A stretch of DNA of 64,000 nt, from the NCBI GenBank assembly GCA_013339895.1, contig JABACO010000013.1, positions 4,885,823-4,949,822 on the forward strand, given 5' to 3'. This DNA is from Ephydatia muelleri. Taxonomy: Eukaryota; Porifera; Demospongiae; Spongillida; Spongillidae. The notes under the pieces were generated by a model. That model saw only the letters and a list, made by a program, of their open reading frames with translations. It was not told where the DNA came from and did not search any database. Below, in pieces: positions 1 to 14,139 of this stretch (the stretch's first letter is position 1; each line of letters starts with the position of its first letter). The translations under genes and the position numbers were made by a program.

Positions 1-532
1 CATAATTTGCCCTCTCACGTTTTGTGCTGGGAAATATAATGTAAGTGGACAGTTTTGTAAAAATACAAGTCCAGTAATTGCCAAATATGTACTGTGACGG
101 ACTCTTGGCGGGCAATAAAACGACAGACATCTAACCATTGACCTACAGTCATTTTATTACTTAAAACTGATAGCAACTGACCATGTACATGTTTGGGTCT
201 TGCAATTAGATGGAAGCTCCTGTATCTGAATTTGAGTTACATCCTGCTGGTTCCTCCTCTTTTTTTTTTAAACTATGGCCACTGATCATTTGTTGTATTT
301 TGCAAGAGGTAGTCCTCTGCTGCATTATGACCATTGGGTTATCACACTTTAAATATAATGCAAATGTTAATACAATAATACCCATACCTGTGGTGGTGTC
401 TTCACTTGATTTCATCAGACTCTAATGGTTGAAGCAATGAGCATTAAATGAATGTTACCGCTTACTTTGTAGAAAGTGTGGAAATCTCACCTGTAAATGA
501 GTAACAGTATAAGTACAAGTGATATAGTCAAT

Positions 533-953
533 TTGAAATGGTACAATTTTTCACAGGCTGTGTGTCCTAATCTGACTTTTAATTAACAGCTCCTACACTT
601 TTATAGTAATGCACAATACAATAGAGCACGTAATTGAAATGTATATATTTACTGGCTGACTCGACATTATAATTTATTATATTAACATTTGCATTATATT
701 TAAAGTGTGATAACCCAATGCCTTAGGCATGATGACCGATATATAACCATTGGGTTATCACACTTTAAATATAATGCAAATGTTAATATAATAAATTATA
801 ATGTCGAGTCAGCCAGTAAATATATACATTTCAATTACGTGCTCAGACGTATTGTATTGTGCATTACTATAGTCTATGTGTGTTAAAGTGTAGGAGCTGT
901 TAATGAAAAGTCAGATTAGGACACACAGCCTGTGAAAATTTGTACCATTTCAA
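533..953. repeat. foldback (MITE-like) element
   Basis: Two arms of about 180-200 bp are near-perfect inverted copies (about 533-722 and 746-953) around a loop of about 25 bp. Both arms carry the same blocks, including the word ACACACAGCC near the outer end and TAACCCAATG at the loop. A further direct copy of the inner arm lies at 330-378, outside the hairpin. No coding capacity is seen. Confidence 0.85.
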
Positions 954-2127
954 GGTAACTATATAGACCGGCCGTCTAGGCCATGCCCCCAGGTCAGTAA
1001 TGAATGGCTTGTTCATGGCTAGGTCATTTTGAGCCAAATAAAACATCGGGGCATTATAACCGTACTTTACACTTCCTATTTAACGAGCGAGATCGAGAAT
1101 GAGCTACCATCATAAATCAGGCTCCTAGAAAAAGCAATGCATGTTGAAGGAGTCAAAAGACAGAAGACGCTTCAACAGCATGGCTTTGATGTAGTGAGGG
1201 AACCAATCGTGAGAGGAATCAAAACAGCAGTGCGGAAGCAATGACAGCTCCATCAGATTCTGAAATTGCTATTGAAGGATTGAGTGAAGGCCTTGAGATT
1301 CAAGAAGAGATGCCTGGATCAGAACCAGAGGGCAGTTTATAACACAAAAGAGGAACACTCTGTTGGAAGAATCGTTCGGAAATTGTACGGAAGCATTTCA
1401 AAACCCCTTCTAACAGCTTCTTCTAGTTGTTCATGTGTACGCATTTCTCCCTTGATGAAGATTCCTATATTAACACCGACTACCTCTACAATACTTTTGG
1501 TTTCAACTGTCACTAAGGCCTCATCATGAATCAACTACAGCTTTGCAAAGAGATGCTGTCCAACTCAAAACTTGCAAAATCCACAACTTTGACTTATTTA
1601 TTATTCATGAACCAAAGTGATACAATTGTATGCACAACATAGTTACAATGTGATCTGTTAAATATGTGAAATTTGAAGGGGTGGTGGCGAATGTTGTGCT
1701 GGTTTATTATGGAATTCTCCAACATACAAAGCCTTATTGAGGATCTAAAACAAAACAGGTAAACTTCGACGTCATAATTGAAAGCGCGGAAGGCTGCTGT
1801 CGGCACTGCCTTCGAGTTATGAATGCCAATCATCGTGTGTGTTCTTTGCCCCCCCCCAACTTGCTCTCGGCAGCCCTGTTGGTAAAGTGAAGAAATTTGA
1901 AAACAGGAAAGGTATGATTCAAAGAGTGGACTTCCAAGTTCCATGTGTTATTCGAAGGGGTCCTTGCATGTAACCAACACTTACTCACCCATCCATTCAC
2001 TAGGATTCAGAGCCGCAAATAGTCACATCAAATGTGACCCAACTTTAGCACCTAATCACCCCTGCAAATACAGCAAGAATTTATTGCTGCAGGCCTTTCC
2101 CCGAATACACTGCACCACTCTACAAGT

Positions 2128-2511
2128 GTGTGTGTGTGTGTGTGTATGGGGGGGGGTTCACATCTGTTGGGTATGAATTGGGGAAGGTGTATATGGGCAG
2201 TACGGATCCAGAGGTGTATACAGAGTACCTCACTGCACCTTGCTAGTGCAGGTGGTGGTGATGCTGGTGCTAGAGCAGCTGTGTCCCTTGCTGCTTCCTT
2301 TCAACCTCAATCACTACAACCTGATCCACATCCAGAGCAACCACTGACTACCGTTAATGCATTCGATTCACATGAAGAGGAGCAGCAGGTTCATGCTGAT
2401 GAAGTAGTCCAAGACATTGGTGAGGATGAAGATTATGATGTAGAGGATCAGCAAGGATTAGATGACATTCCAAATTATTGGCGCCTATTTGACCAAATTG
2501 CAATGAAGTGA
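2128..2511 (+). CDS. unidentified acidic open frame
   Basis: The frame begins inside a TG/G tract, so its first 20 or so residues are not credible protein. From about 2240 onward the translation becomes protein-like: Ala/Gln/Pro-rich, then strongly acidic (Glu/Asp runs around DEDYDVEDQQ), ending in a hydrophobic stretch with IPNYWRLFDQ just before the stop. This could be the last exon of a host gene or the tail of a transposon protein; I do not recognise the family. No clear splice acceptor decides the true start. Confidence 0.25.
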   Translation: MCVCVCMGGGSHLLGMNWGRCIWAVRIQRCIQSTSLHLASAGGGDAGARAAVSLAASFQPQSLQPDPHPEQPLTTVNAFDSHEEEQQVHADEVVQDIGEDEDYDVEDQQGLDDIPNYWRLFDQIAMK

Positions 2512-2875
2512 AAGAAGTCACATTCAGAAGTAATGGGGTGGGTTCGTCTATTTGCTTTCGTGGGTCCAGGGTAAAATGGAGAAGTGGACATGGCATGGAT
2601 GATGTAGCAGGCATCCCCCATTTTTCTCACTGATGTGGTTTTTTCAGAAGTGTTCATTTCACTGTAGCTATTTTTGTCTAAGTGTATGTGTGTGTGCATG
2701 TGTATTGATTCCTAATGTACTGAATTGATGCATTACTAATCGTATTGTATTATAATTACACACAATCGGTTTTTTTAATCAATGATCAGCTACGTACAAA
2801 CGAAGATGTACAGTTAAATCATGGTACGGAAGACTATTTAATTCCTACGCAGACACAGCTTCGCATATAATGTGC

Positions 2876-2906
<31 letters not shown>

Positions 2907-3433
2907 ATCCTGGATCCGGGGCTGACCTCGCTAGGGGTTTCTTCAACGAGTACTCTTTTAAAGCATCACTTAGGTTTCCTACGTTCTAAACATGTTATTC
3001 AGGCACGCTAGGTCTATTTTTCAGATTCCAACTCTTGTAATGACGCGTTCGCAATCGAATATGACGCACTGACTTGGGACCGTAAAAAATAAATAAAATT
3101 TCGGCACAAGCTCCAAAGGACCTGTACAATGCGCATGCACCGTCAAATTTAAAAGGGCTGTGTAACTGGGGCACAATGTGAATAACTTTATTTTCTGTGG
3201 TATGTACACAAATTGTACCCTCGGGATGACGTCCAGGACATTAACCCATAGATGAGACCCAGCGCACTAATAGGGCTTGCACGTGCGTGGGATTTGTTTT
3301 TACTATTACATGTATTACATTTGCCTAGTCTTCAGCTACTATAGGATGTATTCGGCGAGACATCAATTTGTCACCTGATGTTGGATTACTTGAGTTACGC
3401 AATTTGCAAAGGTACGCCCTCAAATCCCGTACA

Positions 3434-4280
3434 ATGGCGTTGCTTCGACAGCTAAGTAGCATTGAGGAGCGCTTCGATCGAGAGAAAGCATGGGAATGGA
3501 TGGGAAAATATTGGTATTTGTCTATTATCATCAGTGTAGTTTACTTGGCGCTGATATTTGTCGGAAAGCAAATCATGAAAAACAGGCCAGCTTTTCAAAT
3601 GAGACGAGGCAAGTTCTGTTCTATCCTAATTGTGTTTTGTATTAAAATCATATGCACTACATATAACAGCACTTACGATGTGGAGCGCCGGGTTGGCTGC
3701 CTTCAGTGTCTTTGGTTCGATAACGCTGGTACCGGAGCTCGTACGTACACTGATTCATGAAGAATTCCATGTGAGCGTTTGCAAAATCCCGGCATTAAAA
3801 CTTCCGCCACTGAATATCTGGGCTTGGTTTTTCATTATATCAAAATTTTTTGAGTTAGGAGACACCGCCTTCATTGTGCTTCGCAAGACGTCGCTATCGT
3901 TTCTACACTGGTACCATCATGTAACTGTATTCATATATACATGGTATGCTAACTCGTTCTCCATGACTTCAGGAGTGGGGATGTGGTTCGCATGTATGAA
4001 CTATTCTGTGCACAGTCTCATGTATGGTTACTATGCGATCAAGGCAACTGGCAGGCAGATACCTCAATGGATAGCACAAGTCATCACAGTATTACAGCTA
4101 TCCCAGATGTTTGTGGCCATAATGTGCAATGCAGTAGCATACTACAGCTACCACTCGGGAAAGGATTGCGATTTTCAAAATGATATTTTCCGTGCAGGAA
4201 TGGTGATTTATGGTACATACGCTCTGTTGTTTTTAAATTTCTTCTATCAGCGGCATGTGAATGGTTCTAAAGCTGAGTGA
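3434..4280 (+). CDS. ELOVL6-like: very-long-chain fatty acid elongase, ELOVL3/6 type
   Basis: Condensing enzyme (3-ketoacyl-CoA synthase) of microsomal fatty-acid elongation, a multi-pass endoplasmic reticulum membrane protein. Exons 3434-3608 and 3670-4280 give 261 residues; human ELOVL6 has about 265. The catalytic histidine box HWYHH sits at residues 138-142, preceded by the family motif K-F-F-E-L-G-D at 117-123, and MNYSVHSLMYGYY follows. The protein ends in Lys-Ala-Glu, as ELOVL6 does. The start was chosen because MALLRQ gives the family's length; an upstream in-frame ATG at 3368 would add 22 residues. The intron (3609-3669, 61 bp) must use a GC donor (AG|GCAAGT) with an ordinary AG acceptor, because the nearby GT at 3613 shifts the frame. 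Substrate preference (C12-C16 saturated acyl-CoA) is inferred from the family. Confidence 0.93.
3609..3669 (+). other. GC-AG intron in the elongase gene
   Basis: The 61 bp intron begins GCAAGT and ends ATAACAG. Splicing here joins Met-Arg-Arg to Ala-Leu-Thr-Met-Trp in frame, as in ELOVL6 relatives. The GT four bases downstream of the GC would put exon 2 in the wrong frame. Confidence 0.85.
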
Positions 4281-5030
4281 ACTGCTGTAGTTTTGTGTTC
4301 TTTGATGTTTACATGAACGTTTCAAATCCAGTTTCTCACTTTTTAATGTTTCTGGATACATATTATTGTGGATACAGAGAAGTAACTAAATATAGGAATA
4401 GGGTGGAGTTTAATCAGTAGACCAAAAATACATTTTGGTGACATATGACCAGTTTAAGAGAGCAGATTTATTCACCTAGACACATTATTGAGTATGTATG
4501 ACACAACAAACAATTCTAAATTTTTATCACCTATATCAGTTATCTTGACACTTCAAGCATAAACATCAATTTAACTCTTTCACGGGCAACAGAGCAATAT
4601 TGCGCCGCAGGTGCTATAGTAAAGCCACTCTGTTTATCTAAACAGTTAACACTTTGCAGTCAACAACATATTGATCAGTTGTTGCTTGGTCATATAGTGT
4701 AAGTTGTTTGCTAACTACCTTTTCCTGCAACGCGCAACACTTTTTTTTGCACAACATGTGTGCCGTAATATTCGGCTTTGCCCGCAAAAGAGTTAAATAC
4801 TATTTGGACTGCATGTGATTAAGAAGTTTTAATGCCTGCTTTGTTGATGATGATCACTGTCAGCGCAGTTGGTACTTTCAACTACCCACTCAGATGTGGC
4901 TTAGTCTATAACTAAACACACTGTTAAATAGAATTGTACAACAATGTACCAGCCAAAAAGTTGGGAAGGGGGAGGTGGGTTTTGCAACAGCCAGCTGATT
5001 ACCTGATGAGTATCTGGAACATTGCACAAG

Positions 5031-5485
5031 ATTTTGACCCTTGTGCATTTGTGTTTATAACATAAAATTCAAATTCTTATAATATACCAACGGTTAACGC
5101 TATCGACTCCCTATTTTTAACACTTCATCCTACACCATTTCTCGATGTGAAAACGTATTTTGGTGCCTTGCACAACCATAGTGCTGACGTTACGAGGTCC
5201 AATACCACAGAGGTGTCCTGTCACTATTGATATGTTCTGTTCGTTAATTTTTATCTAATTTTTATCCTATCCATTACAGGGATACCGCTATGTGAAGTTA
5301 ATGCACATTTTCCCGGTCATTAGGCGCCAAACCACGTCCAATTCAATTCTCGTAACGTCGGCATTATGGTTAAGCAAGGCACCAAAATCCGTTTGCTCAT
5401 AGAGAAATGATGAAGTAAATAAGGATTACGTAACCATTGGTAGGTTATAGCAATTTGAATAAACACAAGGGTCAAAAATTGCCAC
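5031..5485. repeat. degenerate foldback, relative of the 49.2-50.2 kb element
   Basis: Inverted arms begin with GACCCTTGTG on the left and end with CACAAGGGTC on the right. Inside them, ACGCTATCGACTCCCTATTT, TTTTGGTGCCTTGCACA and ACGTTACGAGGTCC have counterparts in the opposite arm. The same words, in only slightly altered form, recur in the 49227-50222 structure, so the two belong to one family. The arms have diverged more here, suggesting an older copy. Confidence 0.75.
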
Positions 5486-5697
5486 TACATATATTCATCC
5501 TGTGGATACAATAACTGATAATAGTGGCATGATTGTATCTAGCGACCACACACCCAGGCCCACATACAGTTAACATATATGTGCACCTGCAACACATACA
5601 TACATCATATACACAACTTGCACCAATTGGCTTGAATTGGCTTATATAACTTCGTGCTACAAACTACATACAGAGTGAACAATAATGCTCCAAGATA

Positions 5698-5939
5698 TAT
5701 ATGGAATCGTTTCTGCGAAAAAGGACCTAACGCATGTTGTTTCAAGATTTCAATTTTTTTAGAAGTCTGAAATGTCCTCTACACAACGCTTCTTACGCAC
5801 TGAGAATCAGCGTATCTGTCATGGAGTTGTAAGGCACTGAATGTTTAATTAGCCATGCATTTCAACGCAAGCATTCCATTTCTATTGCGCGTACTGGAAA
5901 TTTGTGCTAGGTCCCTTTTCACCGAAACAATCCCATATA
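5698..5939. repeat. short TIR element, family A, copy 1
   Basis: The element starts with TGGAATCGTTTCTGCGAAAA followed by GGACCTAACGCA. It ends with the inverse of that block (TAGGTCCCTTTTCACCGAAA then CAATCCCATA). A second copy in inverted orientation lies at about 17240-17495. No open frame of note, so it is non-autonomous. Confidence 0.75.
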
Positions 5940-6001
5940 GTTTTACATCAATGCATAGTCTACAAATTAAGAGATTTGAATTATATGGGTCAGGACATAG
6001 A

Positions 6002-6337
6002 TGCAGAGATGGATCCAGAATTTTCCGTAGGGTGATTACATGAATTTAATGAATGAAGGAGCACGATAAATTATTATAAGTACATTAACACTAACTACAT
6101 ATACAGCCTTTCTGTTAAACCAGTTTAAGAAATATTGCACAAACACAGAATTTAGGTGCTAAAATAGGACATATTGTGTAGTAAATTCTGCATATGCTGC
6201 CCATTAGGCCCGCTTAAGCAACACATCTCACAATACATCTGGGGTGATGTGGTTCGATTTAAGTCAATTTAAATAATGAATTCATACACTGGCTGGACTC
6301 GGCACCTCCCCCCCCCCCCCCCCAGAACCGCCACTAA
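6002..6337. repeat. probable hAT-type MITE
   Basis: The left end reads CAGAGATGGATCCAG and the right end CCAGAACCGCCACTA, imperfect inverted ends of the CAGNGGCGGATCCAG kind common in hAT MITEs. The flanks carry similar ACAT(GT)AGATG words, possibly a worn target-site duplication. A C run of about 18 lies near the right end. The assignment is tentative. Confidence 0.45.
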
Positions 6338-6654
6338 CATGTAGATGATTGTCAGCAGGTCCTATATCACAAGTCACTATACAATATGTCGTTGTGTGAT
6401 GCCAACTTCTGTGTTGTATACAGTGCACATCTACATTGGTGTATTTGAGACCCTACCAGTTTGATTAGGATCAGGTCCTCATGCTAATGAAAGAATGGTA
6501 CAACATATATGCAGTTTGCAGTTGAATCTCATAGACTACTACACCTCTCGTGTTTTGCACCAATCATTAGTATGTCAGAAATTAAAAATAATCAAAAATG
6601 GTTTCAACACAGCATAAAATTTATTGTGCAATAAAATGGATACAAATGGCATCA

Positions 6655-6775
6655 CAACTGTAGAAATGTTCAGCAATCAATGAAATTATCATACGTACAT
6701 AGAAATTGTAAATATCAACTGTAGAAATGTTCAACAATCAATGCAAGTATCATACGTACATAGAAATATATGCAA
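6655..6775. repeat. 61 bp tandem duplication
   Basis: Two head-to-tail copies start at 6655 and 6716, each opening CAACTGTAGAAATGTTCA and containing ATCATACGTACATAGAAAT. They differ at a few positions. They lie just beyond the NMNAT stop codon, so they may be in its 3' untranslated region. Confidence 0.85.
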
Positions 6776-6802
6776 CAACTTTTCACAAAACACAATCCCT
6801 TT

Positions 6803-9747
<2,945 letters not shown>

Positions 9748-11781
9748 TCAAACATTTAGTACCTGTTTTGCTACTTGATTTTCACTCACACCACGTTTTT
9801 ATATTCCACAAACATATCCGTCTCTAATTGTCCGTAAGTTACGGTGCCAAAATTATTCATTGCACACTTGACTGCAAAAATGTGTAGGCACACGCAGTTT
9901 GTCTTTACGACTAAGGCATGTTGATTGATAGCTCCCCATCACCACTGTTCAAGCAGCCATCTGTGCTATAGATTTTGCCCTACACTGTCAGGACCAGTTG
10001 GGCATGCATGTGCAGTCAGATTCATTAGATACCTTGATATTTACATACCTTGATAAATGTAAGAACAATACATCATTTTTTGTGGTATAATGCATCTGTA
10101 CATCATTACCTACAATGGCCTCCTTTTGACCTCCAAAACAATAAAGTGAAGACTGTCTGTACATGACAGTCTGTCTGCCCACATAAGTGGATCCTCTTCC
10201 TCGCTCAATGCATCTATTCATTCTATTTGCTTGTAAGCTGCTCCATTATATTGTTGTTAGTCTGTGCTGTGTACTCCTGCTGCACCACATTAAATGACTG
10301 GCAGCTTAAATGTCCATCCCCCCTCATTGAGTATGAGTTCAGAAGCCACTGGGACAAGTGGATAGAGCATTTTGAAAGCTAGGCAGAGGTGAACTAGTGG
10401 GAAAGTGGTGAATAGAACATGGACCTGTATGCAAAAGAAAAAGACAGACATGCGCACAAAGGATTGACAGTATAGTTGGGGAAGCCCATTAGGTGATGAT
10501 GCACAACTGCATTAAAGGACTTTAGGTAATAGTTAGTTTAATGAAGCATGTGTTGATAGTAACATGCTTGCAGCACAACCTGGAATCAGGGACTGACATC
10601 GGAGTGAGGATGTACACTAATGGCCATGTAACATGAGGGGGCATTTCTGAAAGGAAGCAGTTGTTCAGCATGAGGTGGTTAAATTCATCATCAAATGTCT
10701 ATATGCCAGTGCAAAGGAAAATGTGCATGCCTACCTGTTATGCAGATAGCTCCCACCATCTGTATTATAGTTGTTTCCTGAATCTTGTTTGTATTACAGT
10801 TCATTCACTGCTACAACAAGCTTAAAAAGTGGAAGCAACTGCCTATCCTATAACTATAAATCCACTGTCCTGACAAAGCTGAAACAAGTAAGTAACATCA
10901 AGGTCATGATGTTATAAGGTCTTTTGGAAGGTAATTAATTGTAGCTCTGGCCAGACATATGTGAAATAAGTCCTAGTCACTAAATTAAATAGCTTTATCT
11001 ATTGCTTTTGTTTTGTTCATTGCATTAATGGATTCAAATTACTGAATCAACAGGTAATTAATATTGGCACTACGTATACCGATACATTTGGATCTCACAG
11101 AGCAGTTATCAATCAGGCTGCACTCAATCTTCCAGTAAAAAAGTTATAAGTGGTTTTACCTGCAGTGTGGCAGTATCAGAGGCAGCTGAGCTGAGAAAGC
11201 ACACTGCCAATGATGCAAAGTGCACTGAGTTGGGGTGGGTGTCCATCTCTGGGTCTTACGGGGAATGCGGCAAGGAGGCACAACAGTGTTTATCTCGACT
11301 TGCATCTCACCTTGCTATCCACAACTGTATGCCTAAGTCCATGGCAACCTTTGCACTTTAAACAAGGCTGAACATCTCCCTGATGAGGGCGAACTCCAGG
11401 GCAATTTGATCTAGGTCCTAGATTATGTTATTAGTGCATTAAGATTATATGAGTGTAGTACGTGTTGCAATCTACTTTATTGAGTCCGGCCGGCGCGTTG
11501 CTTATATGCATCCAATTGGGCCTCTGAGGATATAGAATTCGCGGTACTTTTTTCATCGCCTAATTGCTTCAGGCATGTTTCACGCGCGTACTCAGTAAGC
11601 CAACCTCGGTCCAAGCAGCATCAAAAGTTTTCCAAGAGTTTTAAGTCTACGCCTGGTCGTGGTTGCTATGTACGGTTGCTAACAGAGAGCTTCAGTAAAA
11701 ACGCATGCGCCGAAGGTGTAATCACTTTAGCGTCGGACTCAAATGCTTGGAGTCCGTACGCCTACAGCAAGGAGCTGGGAG
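9748..11781. other. intergenic between NMNAT and the EF-hand gene
   Basis: The NMNAT start at 9747 and the EF-hand gene start at 11782 point away from each other across about 2 kb. Apart from a retroelement fragment near 11167-11361 I see no gene. GC content rises just before 11782 (about 11480-11780), as would suit a promoter. Confidence 0.5.
11167..11361 (+). mobile_element. C-terminal fragment of a reverse-transcriptase element, copy 1
   Basis: The translated block carries RKHTANDAKC, ELGWVSI and EAQQCLSRLASHLA. It shares this pattern with the fragment at about 13500-13830. Such a block is familiar as the extreme C-terminus of reverse-transcriptase-bearing elements in marine invertebrates, most likely non-LTR, but the subclass is not certain. 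It is a broken fossil fragment with no catalytic reverse-transcriptase region beside it. Confidence 0.55.
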
Positions 11782-12410
11782 ATGTCTGTCACACGCGCTA
11801 ATCTGCGAGCAGCTGCGAGCAGAACCCGAGTATATAGTGCTTCAAGTTCTTGTGACTAAATACTGACAAATTATTTTAACAACATTTAGGAAAGATACTA
11901 TGAAGCTAGAAAGCTGCAAGATTTTTCATTGGAGCAAGTTCAAGGTTGCTTTGCTATGCATGATGCAGACAATACTCGAAACATAGACCTTTTAATATAT
12001 AGCATTCCGGACAGCGTTTGACCATATTGGTAGTAGATTTAAAGCGAGTACCGGATGGCTTCAAGAAGCAATGAAGTCGATAAATGTGTCGTTATCATCT
12101 CAACAGCTGCGCGACATCTTGTATGTAGTCACCAATGAAGGTAAAGAATTTCATGCCATGTCACCTTCGTAATATGTAACCTTCTGATGCAAACAGCAAT
12201 ACCTGGAAAAGGAATGGAATTTGAGGAGTTTGTATTTCTCTCCTTATTCCTGGCTAGGTACTTTCAGAAAATAAATGGTAAGCTCTAATATCTAGATGTG
12301 CACCCCACACCAGTATTCCAGCTTTACGAATTTAAACAGTAGCATTGGAAGAGGTGAGAGACTTCAAGAAGTATGCAACTTCAACAAAACCCACGGATAT
12401 CAAATTGTAA
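11782..12410 (+). CDS. small EF-hand-like (calmodulin-related) protein
   Basis: Five short exons (11782-11829, 11890-11944, 12003-12140, 12197-12277, 12340-12410) give 130 residues with consistent phases. The introns are 60, 58, 56 and 62 bp. The second and third exons join to FSLEQVQAFRTAFDHI (29-44), the classic start of a calmodulin-family EF-hand pair. Then VSLSSQQLRDIL (63-74) and GMEFEEFVFLSLFL (87-100) match the second helix-loop-helix. Both loops lack the D-x-D-x-D-G ligand pattern, so calcium binding is doubtful. The tail (residues 101-130) is basic/polar and ends TKPTDIKL. The start ATG opens with MSVTRANLRAAASRTR. Exact orthology is unknown; a light-chain or EFCAB-type adaptor is possible. 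The first junction (donor CGA|GTATAT) is the least certain. Confidence 0.7.
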
Positions 12411-12443
12411 TTTGCCAGTTTTCACAACATCGCAACATCAGCG

Positions 12444-13098
12444 ATGCCGTATATTATTACTCGCAGGGATAAGCCTTTGAAGATGCCACACGTTATAAGA
12501 CACTACGCTGCAGGAATAAAGATGGAGGGCGCATCCGAAACAAAAATGGCCAGAGAAATAATCCGCCTGAGGCAGACCAGTGTAGAAAACAGCAAATCAC
12601 CCTATGCCGAGCTGCTAGTGCTAAATTATTTTAACCGCTTTATTTCGCATAAAAAAGCGGGTATGGCGATGGAATCAAGTGCTGAAAACTGCCGTATCAT
12701 GACGAAATTTCATGCACTGGTTTGTCTATACGTATACAATGGTGGTGTGTGATCAAGTCATGCATGTTATCTTTAACACTCTACCGCAGATTGATGGTAA
12801 GCACCCTAATCGTGGCTTACACGTAAGATATGATACTGATGTAAAAAAGCCTCGGCCGAAAACCAGTTCAGCGTGTACATCAATGGTATAAGTTGATTTT
12901 CTATTGTCAAAAATCTAACATGATGTTAATACTATAATTATACACAGATCGCTAAAAATAACGAAGAACTTCCCGTCGAAAGCAAAAGACCTCATCGTTG
13001 CAAAGCAAAGATAATCGACGTCAGCAATGCGTCACCCATGATAGTCAAGCAAAGATTGCAATGCACTGTCAAAGACTACGGGTTCTATCCGAAGTGAT
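12444..13098 (+). CDS. unidentified multi-exon gene (partial model)
   Basis: A 102-codon frame opens with ATG at 12444, only 33 bp after the EF-hand gene's stop. It reads MPYIITRRDKPLKMPHVIRH at its start and later carries an Ala/Glu/Leu-rich helix (YAELLVLNYFNRF). A second convincing frame runs from an acceptor near 12948 (ATTATACACAG) to a stop at about 13098. It includes ELPVESKRPHRCKAKIIDV and ends KDYGFYPK. A possible middle exon with DVKKPRPKTSS lies at about 12830-12886. I could not make all three phases agree, so exon borders between 12740 and 12948 are unresolved. The family is unknown; the protein looks basic. It could be a separate gene or further exons of an alternative transcript of its neighbour. 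Confidence 0.4.
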
Positions 13099-13292
13099 CA
13101 TAAGCTATGGCAAAAAAAAAAAAAAGCCTAGAGAACAGCCAATGCTACTCGTCTGGAAAAGTTATGGTATTTGTTTGGCGGTTGTTTTTTATTTTTATTT
13201 TACATTAGAATCTAATGAATACGTGCGTAGGATTAAGGTGGCGCGTGATGAAAATTACACAACATCATCTGCGTGCGTAGCTATAATTTTAC

Positions 13293-13314
13293 CAGAGATA
13301 ATATATTATCTCTG
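13293..13314. repeat. 22 bp perfect palindrome
   Basis: CAGAGATAATA followed directly by its reverse complement. The half-site CAGAGATAATAT also occurs at about 13403, 25951 and 49207, and the last of these abuts a foldback. It may be a transposon end fused head to head. Confidence 0.7.
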
Positions 13315-13499
13315 ATTTTACTACCGGTACGCAGGTGAGAACAGTAATGGATGCAAAAGTCAGTTGTATGGTACGTTGTGAAACTTTGGAAATGAGTCTC
13401 TGATCAGAGATAATATATAATAATAATGTATAATTATCGCCTGGGTCCCCGGCACGAAACAAATGTAACCCACCACAATAATATTAATAACCTGGAAGC

Positions 13500-13829
13500 T
13501 GGTTTTGGGCTCAGAGAAACACTCGCCCAGCTGATGTTCTTGTTCAGGATTGGGTCAGAGGGTCTCCAGCAGCTATTGATATAACCGTCACCTCTCCTTT
13601 AACTCCAGCCATGTTGAGGGATGCTAGCACATCAGCAGGGTCAGCAGCCTATGCAGCAGAATGCAGAAAGCATGAAGCCAACGACACGAAGTGCCAGGAG
13701 CTCGGATGGACATGCATTCCTCTAGCTGTGGAGACCTTTGGACACTGGGGGAAAGAGGCTCAGGCTGTTTTTTCCCGTCTTGCCTCGTTTATACCATCCA
13801 TCGAGCTAGTCCCAAATCCAGTGTCCTAA
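13500..13829 (+). mobile_element. C-terminal fragment of a reverse-transcriptase element, copy 2
   Basis: The translated block includes PADVLVQDWVRG, AIDITVTSPLTP, ECRKHEANDTKC, ELGWTCIPLAVETFG and KEAQAVFSRLASF. It is the longer relative of the 11167-11361 fragment. The pattern of an Asp in DITVTSPL and a Glu in LAVETFG resembles a C-terminal nuclease-like fold, but that is inference. It is a broken fossil with no reverse-transcriptase core nearby. Probably non-LTR; subclass unproven. Confidence 0.6.
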
Positions 13830-14099
13830 ATGAAATGTATAGTCGCCTCAACATGTCCCTGGTGAGGTCTGTAGCTAGAGCCATCTTAGTGAGGGGGTCT
13901 GCAGCATAGGACTCATGCGAGTAGCGTAGGTAATGATAGGTAGAATTGTAGTGCATACAGTGTATGTAATAATAATAATGTGCTATTTTATTGTATCTTG
14001 TATTCCAAAATTATATCAAAATAAAAAATAACCTTACGTAAGGTTATTATGAGTAACTTATTTTTATGACTAGACTGTCGACTCGAAACTCTCAATTCA

Positions 14100-14139
14100 G
14101 TTTGTGTGTGTGTGTGTGTGTGTGTGCATGTGTGTGTGT
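14100..14139. repeat. (GT)n microsatellite
   Basis: About 20 GT units with one CA interruption, just beyond the NOG1 stop codon. A short palindrome, ACCTTACGTAAGGT, sits about 60 bp to the left. Confidence 0.9.

Larger units (their letters stand above)
1..3433. other. intergenic, mostly repeats
   Basis: No recognisable gene in this stretch. It holds a large foldback (533-953) with an extra arm fragment upstream, an unidentified short open frame (2128-2511), a TG tract followed by a G run (about 2126-2157) and a C run joined to an A run (about 2875-2907). Short frames elsewhere in the stretch have no family resemblance and lack splice continuity. Confidence 0.6.
4281..6802. other. intergenic between elongase and NMNAT
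   Basis: No gene recognised. Three repeat elements are described separately (5031-5485, 5698-5939, 6002-6337), along with a tandem duplication at 6655-6775. The first 300 bp after the elongase stop is probably its 3' untranslated region. Confidence 0.6.
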
